NCBI RefSeq assembly: GCF_020520425.1
Contig: NC_079487.1
Coordinates: 134,562,385 to 134,626,384 of the forward strand
Source: Spinacia oleracea
Taxonomy: Eukaryota; Streptophyta; Magnoliopsida; Caryophyllales; Amaranthaceae
DNA length: 64,000 bases
Reading direction: 5' to 3'
The notes beneath the pieces were generated by a model, which saw only the letters and a list, made by a program, of their open reading frames with translations, was not told the origin of the DNA and did not search any database. Both the position numbers and the translations under genes were made by a program. Below are positions 58,512 through 64,000 of this stretch, one piece after another. Every line of letters begins with the position of its first letter. Within the stretch, counting starts at the first letter, position 1.

Positions 58512-59203
58512 AGAGATGGCAGCGGGTCCAGGACCCTACCCGGACCCTGTCGGACCCTTCTCTAAAATTAGGGTATGGGTCTTTATTTATAAGGTAAGGG
58601 TAGGGTATGGGCATATGCTATTTTTTTTAGGGTAGCGGGTCTTAATTTTTCAGACCCGTACCCTACCCATACCCTACTCGCGGACCCTTAAGACCCATAC
58701 CCTATATTTAGACCCGCTTAAATTTTGTTATTTTTATGTACTTCACTTTTTTTGTAGGATCTTGATGATGAAGTAGATGATGATATGGACGATAACTACT
58801 ACTAAAGTACTTAAATGATGCCTATTTATTAACATAAATGTTGTGTAGTTAAGAATGTGGGATTTGGTAACTTATGAGCTTCGTACTTTAAGATGTATTG
58901 TGTTTAAGGAAAGACAAGGATAATTTTTGAAGACTAGCTATTTATTTGTTTTAAAATGCCTTATTAATAGTTGTTTTTGTATTATTTTTGCATATTACAT
59001 ACAAAAAGGGAAATAAAAGTTATAGTTTAACGCGGACCCGCATAAGACCCTAGAAACTACCCATGCCCTGTTGGACCCTATGGTAAGGGTCTTATAATTT
59101 TAGACCCTATAGGGTAAGGGTAGGGTATGAGCATATGTCAAAAAATTAGGGTCCGGGTCTGGGTATTACTAGACCCTACCCAGACCCTACCCATTGCCAT
59201 CAT
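58512..59203. mobile_element. hAT-like element with GGGTAGGGTAT subterminal repeats
   Basis: A perfect 8-base duplication TCACGCCT flanks it (58504-58511 and 59204-59211). Ends are AGAGATGGCAGCGGGT and the inverse of ACCCATTGCCATCAT. Both arms, about 200 bases each, are packed with GGGTAGGGTATGGG, GACCCTACCC and GGGTCTTA words on both strands. The core (58735-59030) is AT-rich and includes TTTGTAG followed by a short acidic frame DLDDEVDDDMDDNYY and a stop, which looks like a last exon, perhaps of a transposase or a captured gene. Confidence 0.82.
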
Positions 59204-59211
59204 TCACGCCT

Positions 59212-59365
59212 CATCTTCCCCCCTTTTTTCTCACCCCGCACCATAATTTTCTCTCTCCATAATTTTCTCTATCCTCACCGCACCATAATTTTCTCCTTCA
59301 GCCGATAATCCCTAATTTCCTTCACTCTTTCGCTCTCTCTCTCCTCCGATTGCGAGAGGTGTGAT
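59212..59365. repeat. Third partial copy of the leader-like CT-rich sequence
   Basis: This stretch (CGCACCATAATTTTCTCTCT, GCCGATAATCCCTAATTTCC, CTCCTCCGATTGCGAGAGGT) matches the right ends of copies A (57300-57440) and B (61580-61692). It also has an internal repeat of the CACCATAATTTTCTC word. Only this end of the duplicated block is present. Confidence 0.8.
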
Positions 59366-60243
59366 GAATTTGTCTATGGTTTCATCATGGAATTTTCAAT
59401 TTATGGGTTTGTATTGATTCTGGGTTTATTTTTGTTGGGTATTTTGGCAACGAGCTTTTACTTTGCTAGTTGTAATAACTTCGACCAGATAACAATCGGG
59501 CCTACCAGCTTAAAGTTAATTACAAAGTGGATGAAGGGAATTCGAACATGAGACCTATTATACACTTATTCTTATATATTGCACAATCCTTGAGAATAAT
59601 CTCGTTAATATTGTGCATGATAGAAATTTGAGGACGCACGCGTAAGTTTTGATGGACCTGGATAACATAATAAAATTGCAATTTTATCATTGATAACATT
59701 ATAAGAATTGTACAACAATATTTGCGAGAGCTCATGTCTCTCACTTATCTCTTTGGTAGAACTCTTGTTTCTACCCTCATATTTTGTGGGAGCCCTCTTG
59801 ATTGACTCACCTCTCAACTTAGGCATACAACATATTCATAGTTGGTGTATCCTAGTTTCTAGATTTTTCTACACTTGTCATATATCTAGATTTTTCTTAA
59901 GATAATTCTAGAAAATTTCCTACTAGATTTTTACAAACATATTATCTAGATTTTTCTAGATTAATATTTCAACAGTGCATGCAACGTCCTTAATATTCTT
60001 GGGTGCATCGTATAATTTCACGTTATGTGTACTTTGCAACTAGTTATTTTTTTTTAATTTTATTTTGAGGGGAGTTATTTCAATAACCTAGTCGTAGTTA
60101 ATAATTCCATATTTTATCTTTTGGTGTCACTTTAAAATGAAATTTATTTTTTTATGTCTCGACTCTTGAGAATAATCCTTTAACTAGCGATGTATTTATT
60201 TATCTCAGTGGAACATATTTTTCTTTAAGGAGAAAGTCACAAA
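59366..60243. other. Spacer inside the duplicated region
   Basis: AT-rich, no gene seen. CTAGATTTTTCT words recur several times between 59858 and 59965. No limits of an element could be set. Confidence 0.4.
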
Positions 60244-61692
60244 AGGGGAATGATGTATATCAGTATATATGATATGTTTCCATTTCTTGAGTAGCACCCA
60301 AGAAATGGAAACATATCAAACTTATTTTGATTATAAATTATTGGTCAACCCTTATTTTTCCTGAACTTATCTAAACTTATTTTTTCATGAAATAAGTGAA
60401 AATGAGTTGAACAGAACATAAATAAAACCTTAACTGTACTTATTTTGCTGAATAAAGATCGTTTTTCTTGTACTCCTACTTTAATTGATATTCACATGTG
60501 TTAGAGTGGAACATCAAATAACTAGCAGTATTGCAACACTATCATTTGTCCAAAGGACAACAATGTTGCATTTAGATTGATCTAAGTGTTCACAATGTTA
60601 GAATAATGCATCTAGCTAAACCAAATACTCCCTTCGTTTTTAAATCATTTCATCAATTTGATCTCATTTACTATTCATATACTAATAACTTTTACTTGCA
60701 CTTTGACTTGTTCACAATTCCTAGCTAAGACCAATACGACTAAGGTTAATGCTCTATAATCTTTTCCACTTTGTGATTAGCTCTAGAGGGTTGCTTATAG
60801 GAAATCACTTATTGGTAATCATTCAACATGATACTTTATTTTAAAGTCTAGATATACTATTCTTTACCCCAATAAAAATTATCATAAAAATTCAATATTT
60901 TTTGTCATTTTTGAGGAAAATATATCAAAATATTTCCATAAAATCTACGCTCATAAAAGATGAAGGAAATATAAAGTTGAGATTATTATGATAAAATTCG
61001 GGAATAATTATGGCAATCTAACTAGCTTTATACAAACTCGTGCAATACCAAAATTAAATAAGAACCAATCTAAGCAACTAAAGATGGTCGTGGGGCAGGC
61101 TTCGGGCCGAGCCCACGGGCCTAAACGGAGCGGGCCCAAGCTAGTCCCACTCTGCATCGTGCCGGGCCGAGCTGAAAAGTTCATAACAAGGCCCATACCC
61201 ACGTGTTGTCGTGCCAGACCGAGTCAAACCGTCGTGCCTAAGTCTAATTAATTTTACTTAATTTAGCGTGCTTTGTTGTATCGTTCTTTTCTCAAAAAAT
61301 GCAGCCCATACCCATCCCACGACTTCGTGCTTATGCTGGGCCGTTCTTTTTCGTGCCCGTATCGTGCCGGACTTATTTTCGTGCGAGGTCCGACTTGACC
61401 CATAACCATCTTTACAAGCAACCAGGGCAAAACACGAGCTTTAGCAAGTCAATAATTGAGCGGTTGGCTGGCAATCTCAGTTTCACAGAAGAAGAGTCGA
61501 GTTCGAGTCACACTTTGCGGTGACATCCTTCGCCTTCCTTTCTCCCTCGATATTTCCTATTCCTATCTTTCCCCCTTTTTCTTCCCGCACCATAATTTTC
61601 TCTTTCCTCGCCGCACTTTCTCTCTCCGCCGATAAGCCCTAATTTCCATCACTCTTTCACACCCTCTCTCCTCCGATTGCGAGAGGTTTGAT
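60244..61692. repeat. Duplicated segment, copy B, running into the kinase gene leader
   Basis: Counterpart of copy A (55708-57440). It lacks the 56168-type MITE but shares the GC-rich element at the same site. A partial Tourist-like piece lies at about 60310-60425. Its right end (CTCCTCCGATTGCGAGAGGT) is 450 bases before the CDKG-type start codon and may be part of that gene's promoter or leader. Confidence 0.88.
61079..61414. mobile_element. GC-rich hAT-like element in copy B
   Basis: Starts TAAAGATGGTCGTGGGGCAG and ends CATAACCATCTTTA. It is flanked by TAAGCAAC (61071-61078) and CAAGCAAC (61415-61422), the same target as the element in copy A. The shared target shows that one insertion predates the duplication. 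Interior words: CGGGCCGAGC, CGTGCCGGGCC, TCGTGCC. Confidence 0.82.
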
Positions 61693-62141
61693 GAACGTTT
61701 CTAGGGTTTCTACTTGCTGAATTTCAATTTGTAGATTAAACACAAACACAACCCCCTAACATTTTGCCAAATAATTTCAATTAATTGCTCGTCGAACGGG
61801 TTTTCAAGCTTCGGAGCTGACGAATTTGCCGCAAAAGGTCCGCTTTTGCTATTAATTGCTCGCTGCTTCTCTCTCTTTCATTGTGTTTTTTTTAGTGAGT
61901 TACGATTTATATTCTCAGATCTGCATGATTTGCGATTTTGTGTAATTTTTTTGTTTTAGGGTTTTGTTTTAGGAGTTTCAATTTTCTTATATTCGTCGGA
62001 AACAGAAAAAAAATAAAATTGTTTCTTGTTTTATCAGTCTTTGAATTGCTTATATTCTAAAGATATAGAATTAGGGTTATTGAGCATTGAGGTGTGATTT
62101 GAATTGATTTTCCGAGTTTGGGGATATCTTTGATTGAATTC
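61693..62141 (+). promoter_or_regulatory. Leader region of the CDKG-type kinase gene
   Basis: The stretch between the duplicated CT-rich block and the ATG contains TCTAGGGTTTC near 61700 and T-rich, intron-like sequence (61850-62090). GCAAAAGGTCCG near 61832 could hold a leader intron donor, but no firm splice pair was fixed. Confidence 0.4.
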
Positions 62142-63913
62142 ATGGCTGCTAGAAGGCATGGGGGATACGACGAAATTGAATATAAGGACCGCAGCTCGGA
62201 TAATGATACGTCAAGGCGAGATATAGCTTATACAAAGGGTGAATATGATAGAATTAGGAATGGTAATTCGATAAAGGATCGGGAGATGATAAGGAGTAGA
62301 GATACAGCTAGGGTTAGGCAGAGGGATATTAGGGAAAGGGAGCTTGCTAATGGTGGTGGTTACCGCTCATCTTCTAGTAGAAGTGATTCAGATGGAAGTG
62401 GGGGTGGTGGTAGTGGTGGTGGAGGGGGAGGGGGAGGAGGAGGAGGAGGAGGGCCAAGGAGATGTGGGAATTCAACCAGGATTGCAGACCGTGAGCCTGG
62501 TGAGTTGTCGAGTGAGGATGGGTCTGAGGGTGCTATCGAGTCAGAATCACGGTTCGTAAAGGATAATGATGTGTCAAAGATGGATAATGGGGTTCAGTCC
62601 TCTCCTATGGATACCAAGAAAAGAAAGTTTTCTCCTATAGTATGGGATAGAGATGACAAGGGAGCTAAAGATGCATCAAAAAGCAGAGTTCTGTTGACTT
62701 CCGCTTCCCTTCCTCCTCAACCTGTTCGGAAATCGTACCAGCAGTTACCTGCCACAATGCCTGTTGAGAACAAGGAGGTATCTCCTGTTAAAAGTGACGA
62801 GCCCCTTGAAGATTTAGAAGTTTCTCTTGTTGATGCCTCTATGGAACAGGATCGTTCAGAAGATATTGTATCTGGGTCTCCTGCAGGACAGCACGTTTCA
62901 CCATCTCAGGAGAGACAGTGGGGGAATGGAGGAGAGGTTAAGCAGGTAGAAGATGAGGACTACATTCCCACTAGGCACATATCAGCCTCGAGGTGGGCAG
63001 GTGATGCTAATTCTCCTGCCGACGAAGGTGAAATTTATGATGATGAGATTATGCGAAAAAAGAGGAGAAAGATGCCTTCTTCTGAGTTTCTAGATACTAG
63101 GAGGAACAAGAAGTCATCTAGTCCAGAAGCCGGAGATGGTGCAAGAGATATTTCTGATGTAGCTAAGGGAAGATCATCAGATTCTGATGGAAGCATGCGA
63201 AGTAGACCTTCCAGTGGAGATCGTGGTCTCCGAAATGATGAGGACAGGGAGGATCATATGGAGGTGGATGATAGATATGATGACACTGACTCTAGCCTTA
63301 GCCCCAGAAGAGCTGATTCTGATTCCGATGATTATTCTAGTGAAACACCTGAACCTCCAGCTGCTCCTAAGAGAACTGTGAATATGCTTCAGGGTTGTAG
63401 AAGCGTGGACGAGTTCGAAAGACTGAATAAGATAGATGAAGGAACCTATGGTGTAGTTTACAGAGCTAGAGATAAGAAGACTGGAGAAATTGTAGCTTTG
63501 AAAAAGGTAAAGATGGAGAAGGAAAGGGAAGGCTTTCCATTGACTTCTCTGAGGGAAATTAACATTCTTTTATCATTGCACCACCCGTCAATTGTTGATG
63601 TCAAGGAAGTAGTAGTTGGAAGCAACCTTGATAGTATCTTTATGGTAATGGAATACATGGAGCATGATCTTAAAGCGCTTATGGAGACCATGAAACAGCC
63701 ATTTAGTCAGAGTGAAGTTAAATGCCTCATGCTTCAGTTATTAGATGGTATAAAGTATCTTCATGATAATTGGGTCCTTCATCGTGATTTAAAGACATCA
63801 AATTTGCTTATGAACAACCAGGGTGAGTTGAAGATATGTGACTTTGGATTGGCTCGTCAATATGGGAGTCCGTTGAAGCCATATACTCATTTGGTTGTCA
63901 CACTTTGGTACAG
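62142..63913 (+). CDS. CDKG-type (PITSLRE-like) cyclin-dependent kinase, first coding exon, cut by window end
   Basis: One long exon codes for the first 590 residues and ends at a donor (TACAG|GTGAGC) at 63913/63914; the rest lies beyond the window. The N-terminal 410 residues are an Arg/Ser/Asp/Glu-rich arm with a glycine tract (about 87-105), the SR-like character typical of kinases linked to splicing. The kinase domain begins near [20 protein letters not shown] (about 423), with the ALKKVKM lysine, the cyclin-binding helix [11 protein letters not shown] (PITSLRE class), [10 protein letters not shown] (about 547) and DFGLARQYG (about 567). From memory it matches Arabidopsis CDKG2 (At1g67580), which acts in splicing, flowering and meiosis. 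The start is the ATG in TTCATGGCTGCT; the open frame extends 24 bases upstream only through a TTG. The glycine tract is coded by GGA/GGT repeats and may vary in length. Confidence 0.92.
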
Positions 63914-64000
63914 GTGAGCAGAAATTCCACTTCTTGTATGTAAGTACTAATATCTGTCAACTCGGTGTAGCCTTTTTATTTATTTTGGCGGAGTATCTCT
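63914..64000 (+). other. Start of the next intron of the kinase gene
   Basis: T-rich sequence after the donor GTGAGC. The next exon, expected to continue ...VVTLWYRAPELLL, is not inside the window. Confidence 0.7.

Noticed and set aside
62118-62141. Start of the kinase at 62118
   Set aside because: The codon is TTG. The ATG at 62142 begins the conserved MAARR.

Overview
This is a gene-rich stretch of AT-rich plant nuclear DNA: split genes with short exons, GT-AG introns, leader introns, and many small transposons in introns and spacers. All recognised proteins are typical of flowering plants. A eudicot is likely, possibly Caryophyllales, but the family is a guess.

Layout. (1) 2276-7800 (+): large Ser/Pro-rich protein of the BASIC PROLINE-RICH PROTEIN type with a zinc-ribbon-like motif and a CaaX end. 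(2) 8822-15284 (+): RecQ helicase of the plant RECQ5 type in 19 exons, with an E2F-like site upstream. (3) 16526-19229 (-): conventional 377-residue actin with a leader intron. (4) 21667-23414: Pack-MULE carrying a piece of an amidophosphoribosyltransferase gene. (5) 24428-28350 (+): DUF212 membrane protein (acid phosphatase/vanadium haloperoxidase-related). (6) 29635-35318 (-): FAD-dependent monooxygenase of the EMB2421 type. (7) 36009-44377: young but broken Ty1/copia element with 651-base LTRs. (8) 45780-48158 (+): 181-residue ARF GTPase with a probable GC-AG last intron. (9) 52894-55453 (+): remorin. (10) 55.7-61.7 kb: diverged duplication full of small transposons. (11) 62142 to the right edge (+): CDKG/PITSLRE-type kinase, cut by the window.

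The genes form no operon or single pathway. Their order matters: from memory, At1g27850/At1g27880 (genes 1 and 2), At1g24340/At1g24350 (genes 6 and 5) and At1g67580/590/600 (genes 11, 9 and 5) are neighbours in Arabidopsis, so the window looks like an ancestral block later split among duplicated segments there.

The most unusual material is non-coding: GC-rich non-autonomous elements with short inverted ends near TARAGATGG, 8-base target duplications and interiors built of CGGGCC/CGTGCC-like words, plus a duplication in which one element is shared by both copies and another is present in only one, leaving a readable empty site. Exon coordinates were derived by eye from splice signals and frame continuity; every complete gene model closes in frame.
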